From assembly GCF_008831285.2 (NCBI RefSeq), contig NC_045139.1, positions 31,903,706-31,967,705 of the forward strand: DNA of 64,000 bases. The letters are read 5' to 3'. Below the pieces are notes generated by a model. The model did no database searches. It had not been told where the DNA came from and worked only from the letters and a program-made list of their open reading frames with translations. Below, in pieces: positions 45,395 through 64,000 of the stretch; within the stretch, counting starts at the first letter, position 1; each line of letters begins with the position of its first letter. Origin of the DNA: Nymphaea colorata. Its lineage: Eukaryota; Streptophyta; Magnoliopsida; Nymphaeales; Nymphaeaceae. The position numbers were made by a program, and so were the translations under genes.

Positions 45395-47857
45395 CCTTGT
45401 CACCGACTAGATCATCAGAAAGGTAAGACATAAAAAAGTGATCATGACAAACTGCAACAGAAGCACCAACCTTCCTTCTTCCCTTGTCCAAATCTAGCTA
45501 GAACATAATGGTATGATGCCGTGACATCTCCATCCATCCATAAATCGGAAGAACTGCCATGAAGGGAGTAAAATCAAACGTCAGCCTCGATGGTCTCATT
45601 TAAGATGAACATAAATCACATGTAGAGCCATGATCTGCGGTTCCAGGTGCATCATGACCACACACAGAACCATCATCGATGGCTTAGAGGTGGGGACATC
45701 TCCTCATGGCTCTGATGGCCCCACGTCTATTGATCGAGTGTTGATCGTGAGGTTTGGTAGGCCAAAGTCAAAAAAAAAAATTGAAAAAGAAAGCCAAGAA
45801 ACTTTATAAAAAGGCTCATGGTGTGAGATAGACCAGTAATAAAGGGCAACTTTTGCGTGCATCCGTGAGCTGCATTTGCTAATATCAGTAATTTCAAGGT
45901 GGTTCGAATGTAATTCAACTCGGCCCCCTAGATTCAGATCATTCATTGAAGGCCACATTGATTCATTAAAATCAGGTGACCTTTTTTGGTATCAGTTCAC
46001 AGGAAAATATCTCCCATGAAATTTTTTTGGTTCCATTTATATGATCTGCTATAACTGTTATTTTCATAGGATTCCAATGTTGATTGTTTGAGTTTCTACT
46101 CTACTTCGTCTTGAAACTTATTAAGCAAAAATTAGAGAACAACACAGAAGTTATGATCATTTTAAATGAAAGTAAAGCCAACTCAAAACAAATCTTGTCC
46201 ATGATGACAGAATGAAAAAGAGCTGCAATTTCACAGCTTTAATTTCCTCGGAATTCCATTTTTACTCCATAGTCCATGTCTAGTTGAACATATGAAGTAC
46301 TTCCAGCACACCTACAAACTCCCAATGTCCACCAGAATTTCAGATCATTAGCATTAGAAGAGTCGCCATCAAATTGCAGGAGGACAGTGATGAACCACTG
46401 CAAGGGAAATGCCTCTGAAACCATGGTGAAAAATAGGCGATTCAGTCTGCAACTATTAAATACATGTAGTAAAGGGACTGATACAAACTGACGCCTTTTG
46501 AGGCCCACGACATACCATCTTCTTCCTCGGGCGCATGGACCTAGCCAAAGGAAGCAGTCAGAAACCTTGATCCACCGTGTTCATTCAGATTTTTGGCCAA
46601 AAGTAAAACACCAAATTTTGACCATTAATTTTAACCATTGATGGAAGGACCAAGTAGCTGAGCTAAGTTAAGAGTCTTTCCCAAAGAGTGAACAGTAAGC
46701 AGGTTAGGTTTCAGGTGGTTCATAGTTCTTGAAGCAGCTGGGCATATTGAAAGTCACTTCTTTGTTACTCAATTTACAATGGGTGGTAGCTATATGGCTA
46801 TTCAAATGATTAAATGTGGGAATTCTTGCTAAGTTTGCAGAGGATATCTTAGAATGGTGAGCTTTCTGGGTCCAGTCTTTGAAGTTTGCTTGGACTTTAA
46901 AGCTAAACAGCGAGCGCTAAAGTTGTGCAAACCATGCATATGTTTTCAGGAATTCTGTTCTGCAATTTTGAGAAATGAAAACTGAAGTTCCTTTCAAGGA
47001 GTTATTTTGTTCATAAACAGAGATTGCAGGTTGGTTTCTGGTTAACATTTCTCTGTCGTCACAGTTTCCTGCTCTCCTAATGCATTTACTTGTCACTGTA
47101 AAAAACAGATGAAAAGTTAATTTACTGCCGTGATTGATTTGACGAGCTTTGTTGCTTGTTTCCAGACCATGCTGGTCTTGTCAGGTCGTCTAGGTCGTTG
47201 GTTACAAGGAAATGATGTCCCTTTCATTATTGTGAACATTACACCTTTTTTTTATCACAAGGTCATTTGATTGGTATTCCATGGGACAGGACTGATAGGA
47301 TGTCCTGATTTCCACACCACTGTTCTATCGACAGAACAATTCTCTTTTTTGTCCACTGTTTTTAAATCAAGAATGAAACACAACATCTATTCTGTCTGAA
47401 ATTCGATTTGTATCTTTCAGTCAATTATGTTTGTGTGTTCTGTCCGTTTTGTTTGGTATTTGATTTGCAGAAACAGACTTCACCTTTCTGAATTTCCGAA
47501 TGGGCGCTCAGCTTTTTGTCATGTCATGCTTTAAGATGCCTGGCTTTTTATCTGACTTTGCATTGAAAGCTCAGTTGAATGGAGTGAGAAGTACTTGCTT
47601 CTCAAGTTTGATGGAAGATTTTATTTTGATTCACATCAATGAGATGTTGAAAGAGTAATAAGGCAAGCAAATACTATCATATAGACCATATAGTCTTCCT
47701 TTAACACTTGCTCATCACCATCTATAGTTGTAAATTTTTTATTTCACATGATGTGTGGTGGACTTTACTTGGCATTATCTGAATCTCGCTTAAGGATAAT
47801 ATCTGTACTTTTTTTGTAATCCCAAAAGGGATTAGTTCAAGATAAACTAGTCACTTT
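45395..47857. other. Intergenic, no gene seen
   Basis: No recognisable protein on either strand. The minus-strand open stretch 46239-46508 has no known domain and lacks support. Confidence 0.4.
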
Positions 47858-48070
47858 ATGAGCAATTTGTTCACTAAACAACACAATAAGCTATATAGAA
47901 AACGAGCAAAGAGAAAATCCAAATACTTAAGGAGTTTTGTTTCCTCAAGAAAGAATTATTCTAAACATGAATTGGAATGGAAAACCAAGATACTTCGTAG
48001 AAGAAATCTTTTGGAAAATCTCAAGAGAAGTCAGTTCCTTGCTGATCAACTCAAAGCTCTAGTGCCTTGA
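47858..48070 (+). CDS. Short lysine/arginine-rich ORF, unassigned
   Basis: An ATG at 47858 opens 70 codons ending in TGA. About 30% of residues are Lys or Arg, with clusters such as RKRAKRKSK and LRRRNLLENLKR; the second half could form an amphipathic basic helix. It has no signal peptide or membrane segment and I do not recognise the family. The flanks are AT-rich with no clear exon borders. It could be a real small basic protein, a basic fragment of a decayed retroelement, or a chance frame in A-rich DNA. Confidence 0.2.
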   Translation: MSNLFTKQHNKLYRKRAKRKSKYLRSFVSSRKNYSKHELEWKTKILRRRNLLENLKRSQFLADQLKALVP

Positions 48071-48412
48071 AAGAAGAGAAAGAAAAAAAAAAAGCAAACC
48101 TGTTTCTCCTACAAGATGTGTTGGAGACGATTAAGAATACTAAATTGATGTCTTGTGATGTATACTCTTGTAAGACGCCTACCCCGAGTTTTTTTATTGG
48201 AGAATTGTTTTTATTTCAATTACAGGCTTACCTCTTTTCATAATTCCAAATAAGAGCCTCGTACAATTTATATGCTAAGGTTCCCTCTATATAAGGGTAA
48301 ACATAGAATTTAAAAATATTTTCTTATAAAAAGGCAAAAAAACCCTTCTAGTGAAACTTATAAAAATATTTCCTCTAGTGAAAGAATGGTACATAGGTTC
48401 TCCTAGGGTTAG

Positions 48413-48880
48413 CTGTTGTTTGATAATAGTAACACACTAATGAATCTGCTCCAAAAATGAGACAGATTTATAAAACAAAATAATATAGTGCGTCATGAAT
48501 CTGTCCTATTCTTTGAAGTAAATGCATATGTCAGTAACAAGTAACATACTGCTGCCAAACGACTCCTTAAGGGTCATTTGGCACGTGTAACAAATTGACC
48601 TGCTCACAAAATTAGAACTGATTCATGGAACACCATGTTACATGGTTCGATGATGAATACACCTTAAATTTTGGGGCAAATTTAAGGGACAATAATAATC
48701 TGTTATTGGTGTCAAACAGCCTCTTAAGAGTCGTTTGATATAGTAACAACATGCACCTACTCCAAGAATTAGAGTAGGCTTGTGAAACATTTTAAAAATA
48801 TTTTATGATTCTGCTTCAATTTTTAGGGTAGATGCATGAAACAATAACATACTATTACAATGACCAAACAACTCCTTAAC
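48413..48880. mobile_element. Array of three MITE-like elements, head to tail
   Basis: Three elements of about 157 bp follow one another: 48413-48570, 48567-48727 and 48724-48880. Each starts like gtcgtttgatat.gtaaca and ends with the inverted form (gccaaacgactccttaa, gtcaaacagcctcttaa, gaccaaacaactccttaa). Neighbouring elements share the TTAA at the joint (ccttaaggg, ctcttaagag). All are non-coding and contain 'tgattctg' and 'agattyatgaaaca'-like words. Same family as 18424 and 50892. Confidence 0.75.
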
Positions 48881-50891
48881 TACCTAAGATGAAATATGGG
48901 TATCACCTAATGATGACATGTGGAAATACAAGAAAACTTAAACTTTCCTACATTCATGCCCTTTTAAAGTTAAAAAATCCTGTTCTTTATTTTTTTATTA
49001 AAACTAAAAGAACGTGATTGTTGTCGTTTTTATCTTAACTAACTCTTTTATTTTAGTTAAATGAGGCAGAGGGCCCCATGATGATGGTTTTTTTTTTTGC
49101 CTCCTGTCACCAGGGCTTTTTAGAAAAAGTTAGAAAGGCAAGGTTTATATTTGGGAATATCGGTAAAATGTGGTCTTCCAAGTGAAATTTTCCCCTGTTT
49201 ATTATTCAACTTCTTTTAGCTACTGAAATATTTAAATGCCATTCATGAATATCAAGAAAAGCTTGTCCAGTACTTATTAAACTCCGGATTTTCCGTTGAG
49301 GGTTCGTCTTGTAGGTATTATAAAATGTACGCACAAGAGAAGTAAACTGAAAATTATTAATAAGTTTCACAAATTTGACCCGCTTCGGCCGATTAGAATC
49401 GAATTGGTTGGTGGCCTATTCAGGAGTGTCATATTTATCTATGTTTTGAATATTTTTTATTTTTAATCGATTTTCATATTTTTTTTCATTTATCTTTGAA
49501 AATATTTTTTTTTATTGTATTTGGCTGACAGGCCAGCTATTCAAATCGGCAGCCTCGGTGATTCATATATCTCGCTCTACGTCGGATACAGTACTGTAAA
49601 TGTCTCTAATTGCACAAAAGGTATACAATTACATTTAAAATTTAAATCATTTTTTTTATTTTTTTCTCAAAATTTTAATCAATAATCACACTACTGGATC
49701 TTCATGTTGCAAAATCCTACAATGAAATGTTTGGCTGAGTAATATCATTCTCAACCCCAGAAAATTTAAAAAGTTTAATTGGACTCAATTATTTTATATA
49801 TATATATTTTTTGCAGATGAAACTTATATAAATTGCTATTGTAAAAGCTACACTATCTGTTAGGGGTTGTTTATTTGTATCGAATTTTAACATAGATACA
49901 TGAAATAGTAACATACTATTGTTGTTACGGAACACCTCCTTAGCGATCATTCGGCTAATCCAATATTGATACACTGTTATCTCAAAAACTTTGGTAGATT
50001 CAACCCCAGGATGAGACCAAAATAAAAAAATCAAGATCTATTCGATCCCAAGACAAACTTCCCTGTTTTTTTTCTTATTATAACTACAAACAAAATCTTG
50101 AAAATTAATTCTTGTTTTATCGTAGTGCATATATTTTTTCAGGCGTTGCCAATGTTCGGTGGCAACGAGCTTTTCACTTTACCTAAATAAATAAAAAAAA
50201 CAAATAATTAAAATCGAACTACAGTTAGTGGATTGTCCGCTATATATATATAAAGTTGGACGGGCAGATGGGAAGTGGATATTATTTTTGTTAGGACGTT
50301 GTTAGATTATGTCCCAATTACATAAGTTTTAGTGTGTGTATATATATATATCTTACATATATATAATTCTTGAAGACCGACCAGAAAAGATGTAGTAGTT
50401 AACGGGTAATTTTCACCATCACATGTGCTATCTTCTAATCATCCATCCTAGCCAGAAAACACTCATCTGCAATTCAACTACCTTTCCTTCATTGTCGCAG
50501 ATGGTTCTACTTTCCGAGAAGTATTTCTCGGTGCTGGTTCTGCTTGTTTTTCACTTGGTTGATAAAGTCTCTCTTTCACTTATTGGTGAAGCTTCTCTCT
50601 TTCTCTCTCCTCCCTTTTACTTGCTCACTTACTGATAAAGCCTCTCTCTTTCTCTCTCCTCCCTTTTACTTGTGATAAGGCCTCTCTCTCTCTCTCTCTC
50701 TCTTCAGCAAAGGAGAGGCTTCTGCTTGCACTCACTTATTGGTAAAGCCTCTCTCTTTGTTTCTCTTGTGAAGATGGGTGTTTTGGACTACCTCTCCTAC
50801 CTGCCACAGCTCATAACAAATAGAAATAATTAACTTCGGTTTTTAATTAACTTGGTTGAAGGCCAAAATCGCCACCCAACCCCTTGTCCCT
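48881..50891. other. Intergenic, no gene seen
   Basis: AT-rich. A deleted copy of the MITE family above lies near 49861-49944. CT-rich repeated text (cctctctctttctctctcct) occurs in several near-copies between 50565 and 50770. No gene is recognised. Confidence 0.45.
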
Positions 50892-51051
50892 CTTAAGGAT
50901 TGTTTGGCAATGAGAACAGTTTGTAATTGTTTTATGAATCGAGACAAAATCGTGAAGCACTTAAAAAAGTGTTTAATGAATCTGTCTTAATTTTTGAGAT
51001 GTATTCATGAAATAGTTACAAATTGTTCTTATTGTCAAACAGTTTTTTAAG
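50892..51051. mobile_element. MITE with about 30-bp inverted ends
   Basis: Left end cttaaggattgtttggcaat (continuing gagaacagtttg); right end in reverse complement cttaaaaaactgtttgacaa (continuing taagaacaatttg). About 160 bp, non-coding, with TTAA at both outer edges. This is the clearest copy of the family. Confidence 0.8.
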
Positions 51052-51488
51052 ATACAGGGTCTGCTTTCACCACTTGTAGTTCAAACATCAGAGGTACCCA
51101 ATGACTTGGTATCTTCCTTATTTCTTTCATCAGATATTCATTTATTGATTGATTGGTAGAGGGTGGCAAATGCCTACACTAGTTAGCTTGTGACAATATC
51201 TCAACTTTTTCTATCTTCTCATGCTAGTTCGTAGGCTTAATGAAGATTTGCTTGGTTTTGCATCGGACACTGGAGTTCGAAGTGATGATTGGTGCCAAAA
51301 GAGGTGAATTAAGTCAATTGAAACCAAGAAATGTAGAGATGATTAGGGTCATTTGATCTAATATGATAAATTGAGAGAAAAAAAATCTGATTGATATTTT
51401 GTCGTCTAATATTAGTTTACATATTTGTTTATTATTTTTTTTCTCAACCATCCATTTGCTTCATATGCATGATAGATGGCTGATTATT

Positions 51489-51546
<58 letters not shown>

Positions 51547-52372
51547 TACAAAGTTGTCTGTTGACGAAAACAAGCTCACGTGTAAGCAAATTATGAGATA
51601 TTTGATCAAGTGGGGATTATATAAAAATAATAAAACTAAGAATAAGATTTAGAATATTAAAAACAATAAAAAAAATACCAATGTTTCACGTGGCTCCCTT
51701 GCGAGCGGTGGTCTGAAAAAGGGAAGGCTGTGGTGAAAAAGACGGGGAAGGCTGTGGTGTTGTGTCTTGTGCTCGAAATTCAGACATGACGTGGATACGT
51801 TTTGGATCGGGTCTGAGTCTACTACCAAAGCGGGAGGTAGACACTACTCTAAAAAGAGATTATATGGTATTTGATTTTCTTATTTTCGATACAATACTAA
51901 AGTTGGCCATCTTTCCCTCCATCTCAATATACAACTCCTCCAGGACAACAGGATGGGCTTCAACATGGTCCCTTGATTCAAGGCGAGACAAAAGAGAATG
52001 GTTCAGATTGTATCAAATTTTTCATTTCTAGAAAAAAAACAAGTCCTTAAACCATCAGCTTCATGGATCATGGTCTGATACAGAAGTGAAATTAAGTTTT
52101 GAGTGATAGGAGTCTGATCGGATTCACTCTCAACATGATGCCAATATTATATTTGCCGTATCCGCGTATCTTAGAATTGTGAAAATTATCGTGTACGTAC
52201 CTATATCCTCGCATCCGCACCTGTGTGACTTTGGTCTTCTGTCTATCCGCCTCTCTAACTTGGTAGGATGAGCGTTTCCATGGTACTAACCTAAACCTAG
52301 GCCCAGTGTGGGCTCTACATATAACTACATGCAGGTCCAACTCAATCACAATAAAAAAAATTCACAGACATG
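51052..52372. other. Intergenic, no gene seen
   Basis: Contains an (AT)n microsatellite at 51490-51542. No gene is recognised. Confidence 0.45.
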
Positions 52373-52555
52373 GATATTAGCTCATACTAATCACACATTA
52401 GCCCGTTGAACTTATAAAAGATGTATGCCACCCTATAAATATTCATAGCAATAGAATTAATGATATTAGCTCATACTAATCACACATTAGCCAGTTCAAC
52501 TTATAAAAGATGTATGCAACCCTATAAATATTCATAGCAATAGAATTAATGATAT
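52373..52555. repeat. 89-bp tandem duplication
   Basis: The unit starting gatattagctcatactaatc begins at 52373 and again at 52462, with very few differences (cccgttgaac against ccagttcaac; ccaccc against caaccc). Confidence 0.95.
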
Positions 52556-53089
52556 GCTCTTCTGAACTACTAGAAGGATCATTCTGTATATGTCATATCG
52601 AGACACGTGGCAACCGCCATAATACGTGTCACGGCCATTGAGCAACCCTCTGGCCTTGGCCCTACCTCCACCTCTACAATTAGAAGCGTCCCTTATTTTA
52701 CTGCTTTGGGACAAACGTTTAAAGGGAATCCGGTTAAAGGGTTCAATTCATCAAAAATTTCAATGGCCTGCCTTACTTTTTCAAAGTTTTCTTTATACAT
52801 ACCCAACCACAACCATAGGGACGTTTGCTACCTGCACGCTATGTAATTGTTGGTAAATACTAGTAAATTGCAATTGTTCTAGAAACCCCCACACGCGCTT
52901 ATTTGTCAACCAAAGCACTGATTTTGAAATTTTTGCGCACTAGTTGGGTACCTAAGTGGAAAACTTCATTCTTTCTCCTGCCTAAGCCTTTTCCGGTGAT
53001 TCTCCATTTCCTCTATAATTAAGTGACCGCCTTTTCTTTTCTTCCATACCCTTCTTCCCTCTCCCTCTCGTTCTTTGTCTCTCGTTTTC
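52556..53089. other. 5' flank of the HIPP gene
   Basis: No separate gene. A TATA-like ctataatt lies at 53012-53019, about 70 nt before the HIPP ATG, and is followed by a CT-rich leader. Confidence 0.35.
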
Positions 53090-54561
53090 ATGGAAGCACT
53101 AGAAAAGGTTTCCAAACTGCTAAGGCTTAGGGGAAGGAGAAGAAAACATAAGCAATTAGAGGTGAGTGTGCACTCTCTCCCTTTTTTTTTCTCTCTCTCT
53201 CTATTTCTCGACTTTGCCTCAAAGGCATAACATAGCTGGTCACGGCTTTGCGTTGAAAGCGTAACATAGCTGGTCTGGCAGAAAATGCATGCTTTATGCA
53301 CGAGGCATGTTTGGTGTTCAATAACAAGACGTACGTGTTATGCACGAGGCGTGTTTCATGTTCAATTCTCGTGAGTACTACTTTTTTATATAAGATAAAG
53401 TAACATGAACAAATATAAATATTTGTTAGAAGATTGATGAATCTACTATTTTCCAATTTGATTGGAACTGGGGTGTATTTCCAATATTACTTTGAAGAAA
53501 CCATGAAACTGTTTGATCTTTGCTAAAGTTGGAGATTAATTATTCATTTGTTTAGCTCCTGGTGATATTTATATTATGGGATTTCTTTGACGCATGCAGT
53601 CTGATTGATCAAATTGTCTAACTTAGTTAATTAGATTTCGTAGTTCTCTGATAAGTTTTCTTCTTGCATTAAACTATGATTCTCAGAAGGTGGAAATCAA
53701 AGTGAGGATGGACTGTGACGGCTGCGAAAGAAAGGTGAAGAAGTCCATTGAAGGCATGAAAGGTAGATTTTATATATGTTCCTTTCATTTCATTTTTTTT
53801 TTCTCTTTTTATAGATTTTCCGTATCTAATCTTTTTAAAAATATATCCATGATGAATTCACCTGAATCTTCTGCTTTGATCACTTCATTTGATTTCCGGT
53901 GACCAGACGATTCTCACATAGATTTAATAACAGCCAGCGTTTTTTGTGCTGCAACATTTCAGGCAGTTAGACGTAATATATTCAAGAACGAGGATTCTTT
54001 TGTTAACTTTCTCAAAATTCAATGCGTATTTGAGACCTCCTAAAAAAGAAAGAAGAAAAATATTAGCTTCTTAGTTAGTAAGGTGTCTAATGTGACCTTT
54101 ATAATTTGATTCATCACCTATTAGTGCCCATAAGTATGTTCCTATAATATAAAAAGGGTTTAATATCTTTTAGAGGTTCAAAAATTAAGTTATTATAAAT
54201 TAGTGCTTTCAGCAAAAAATTTCTGACTCTACTTCTGGCCGATGCGGGTGCAGGTGTAACATCCATAGAAATTAACAGGAAGCCTCACAAGTTGACAGTA
54301 GAAGGGTATGTTGAGCCCAACAAAGTGGTGGAGCGCGTGAGGAAGAAGACCGGAAAGCCAGCGGAGTTGTGGCCTTATGTGCCCTACAAGCTTGTCACGC
54401 AACCGTATGCCGCCGGCACCTATGACAAGAAGGCGCCACCGGGCTATGTTCGAGACGTGGCTGCTGTCGAGACCCCGAACCCCGATGAGACTGGTTTGAT
54501 CGAAGAACAGTTCACCAGTGCTTTCAGTGATGAGAACCCTAATGCATGTACTCTCATGTGA
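53090..54561 (+). CDS. HIPP: Heavy-metal-associated isoprenylated plant protein
   Basis: Three exons, 53090-53161, 53687-53762 and 54254-54561, give 151 residues, matching HIPP26-type proteins (about 150). A short, very basic N-terminus (RLRGRRRKHK) precedes the HMA fold at about 26-90, with the metal-binding MDCDGC motif at 32-37 and VEGYVEPNKVVERVR later in the fold. The middle part keeps WPYVPY and YDKKAPPGYVRD, typical of the subfamily. The protein ends CTLM, a CaaX box for prenylation, so membrane attachment is expected. Members bind heavy metals and act in metal tolerance and stress responses. Introns sit at the usual two positions. The exon 2 acceptor could be 53687 or, three bases later, 53690; both keep the frame. 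Confidence 0.93.
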
Positions 54562-55570
54562 AATTTTGTATAAAAAACTCTTCCGTTCTTTCTATATATT
54601 TTTGGCATAATATTTAATTTTTTAAAGATTTTTTTAATATAGGGTGCTTCTATTGTTATGTCATTCCATCGTTGCAGGTGAATGCACACTAATCATTATC
54701 TATCTTCTACAATTCATCAAATTGCTTTGGTTTTAGTTGGTGACAATGTAATTATTAAATATGGATGTGTATTCGGTGGCACTTATGGGATTCGAATAAG
54801 AGACCAGTTGCTTAGCAGCCACTTAAGCTCAACCTAATTTTGAATATGAAAAATGAAAATCATATCTAATATTTTATGTCCATCAATTACCAAATTTAGA
54901 TGTCAATCAAATTCAATAAGGACAATCTTAGCTCAGATTTGACTCTTAATCAGATGTGTGGTTTTTCTTATAAATCCTACCATTTGAATTTAATATTAAT
55001 CCAACAACAATATTAATTTAAGATTGAGTGGGGATCTAAAAAATATAAGCGCACCGTAAACTTGCTTCGGACTTCGGAACATAGTGCTTATGGTAATCGA
55101 ATCTATAGTTACGCTCTCACTGACCTGTTAGTTTGACCAACTATACTCGTTAGCAAGGTTGTGAGACTTTTACCATATTGAGTTTAATAAGTTGCAAATC
55201 TATTCAATTTGACATACGCCATTTTCTACTACTTTTAAACAAAAGGATTTTAAGAGTCTTTTTCCATTTTTTTAAACCGTAAAAATGTTACTTATTGTTT
55301 TTATAACTTAGGTGCTGTCGATCAAAAATTCAATTTTCGGCACCTTTATTTATTTTTTATATTTTGGTTCATAAGCTTAATTAAGTGTGAATTAAACTAG
55401 ATTCATTCGAAATGAAATATGGTAGAAAAAGGCTCGTGAGACTAATGAAGTGCTAACAAAAGAGGTACGGTGAAGCGGGAAGCGAATTGGGGAAACGGAA
55501 GCGGGTTTCCTGTTCAAAGACGCCGTAGCACAAAGGCAGGGCGGGAGAAAACCCTTTATGGCGGGATCGC

Positions 55571-55572
<2 letters not shown>
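54562..55572. other. Intergenic, no gene seen
   Basis: Holds the 3' flank of the HIPP gene and the 5' flank of the MSI gene. AT-rich until about 55400, then GC-richer toward the MSI start. Confidence 0.4.

Positions 55573-55605
<33 letters not shown>
55573..55605. repeat. (GA)n tract ending at an upstream ATG of the MSI gene
   Basis: About 16 GA units directly followed by ATG at 55606. Confidence 0.95.
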
Positions 55606-55612
<7 letters not shown>

Positions 55613-55628
55613 ACGATGGGGACGTTAG

Positions 55629-63295
<7,667 letters not shown>

Positions 63296-64000
63296 AAACT
63301 GCTAAAGCAGCTATGAGGACATTCTTTTACGCAATTCTGTCTAACTTCATTTACTAGATTCTTGAACTCGTGATAGGTTAAAGAACTGACAGAATCTGCA
63401 ACACAAAGGTGAGGTGGCTGAATGTACTCTATCAAGCGTATTAGATAGAACCTTTTTGGTTAATATATTTTGCTTTATCTAGTAATTTTGTTGGGTGTGT
63501 AAGATAGTTCCATTCGTTTCATGAAGGTCTCATTTTGTTTGCTTTATTGTGCTTGCTGTATCAACTGATCCTTTTGTATTGAAAGCCAAAAATTGGTTAA
63601 TTGTTCACCTAAAGATTTAGCAGCGAGGCTCGAAACACTGAGGGCATTAACTTTTGAAGTAATACCTTTTCGTCGTAGCCAATGTATTGTGGAACTATTT
63701 TAAAACAAATTATGGTGGTCCTCTTTCATTTAAAGGAAGAGAATATGTTTCGACGTTATGTATCTGTGACTGGGGACTATCCCTGGCTTAGCTGCCTGGA
63801 TCATTGGAAACTGTCATGGAACATAACCACTTTATGTCCAGCGAAGCCAGGCAAGTACATCGACTGTTCCAGTGAAGTAGTTTTTGCAGAAGCTGCCACC
63901 AAAGCAAAAACTTCGGTGCAATGTAAGTTTGAATGATCCAGATAGCTTTTCCCATGATCTTAAGTGCTGGCATCATCTGGATCTGCCAACAGGTGCTCTG
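63296..64000. other. 3' flank of the MSI gene
   Basis: Probable 3' untranslated region and downstream DNA. A short open stretch at 63682-63936 shows no recognisable product. Confidence 0.4.

Overview
This is a stretch of nuclear DNA from a flowering plant. The genes have many introns with GT-AG borders, the intergenic DNA is AT-rich and full of transposon debris and (AT)n/(GA)n microsatellites, and every recognisable protein belongs to a plant family. The species cannot be fixed from the sequence. I find six gene models, all open end to end when spliced, plus two gene or transposon fragments and many small mobile elements.

Layout. 0-10.5 kb: a FAR1/FRS-like fragment at the left edge, a three-copy 101-bp tandem repeat, the 3' half of a decayed Ty1/copia retrotransposon with its LTR, and a duplicated non-coding block. 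10.8-13.1 kb (minus): a plant U-box/ARM ubiquitin ligase of the PUB13/PUB14/SPL11 type. 13.2-22 kb: gene-poor, with MITEs, a TRIM-like element and copies of a dispersed repeat. 22.4-24.9 kb (plus): a B2-type mitotic cyclin of 11 exons, including a 39-nt microexon, with a cluster of mitosis-specific MSA-type motifs upstream. 25-32.6 kb: repeats, including a second TRIM with visible primer-binding site and polypurine tract. 33.0-35.9 kb (minus): a nucleoredoxin whose two thioredoxin-like sites both lack the CxxC pair. 36-41.4 kb: a GC-rich island, two copies of a MITE and a 0.4-kb inverted-repeat element. 41.6-45.3 kb (minus): a RING-H2 ligase of the NEP1-interacting-protein type. 46-53 kb: gene-poor, with a head-to-tail trio of MITEs. 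53.1-54.6 kb (plus): a heavy-metal-associated isoprenylated plant protein. 55.6-63.3 kb (plus): an MSI/RbAp48-type WD40 histone chaperone.

The genes do not form a pathway or cluster; this is an ordinary euchromatic plant neighbourhood. Cyclin B2 and the MSI protein both relate to the cell cycle and chromatin, and two genes encode E3 ligases, but nothing suggests they act as a unit. I see no obviously new multi-gene system. The observations most worth checking are the nucleoredoxin active-site loss and its possible extra 5' exon, the MSA cluster and microexon of the cyclin, the out-of-frame ATGs before the MSI start, the three-MITE array joined through TTAA, the TRIM pair, and a 21-bp direct repeat bracketing a 0.23-kb insert.
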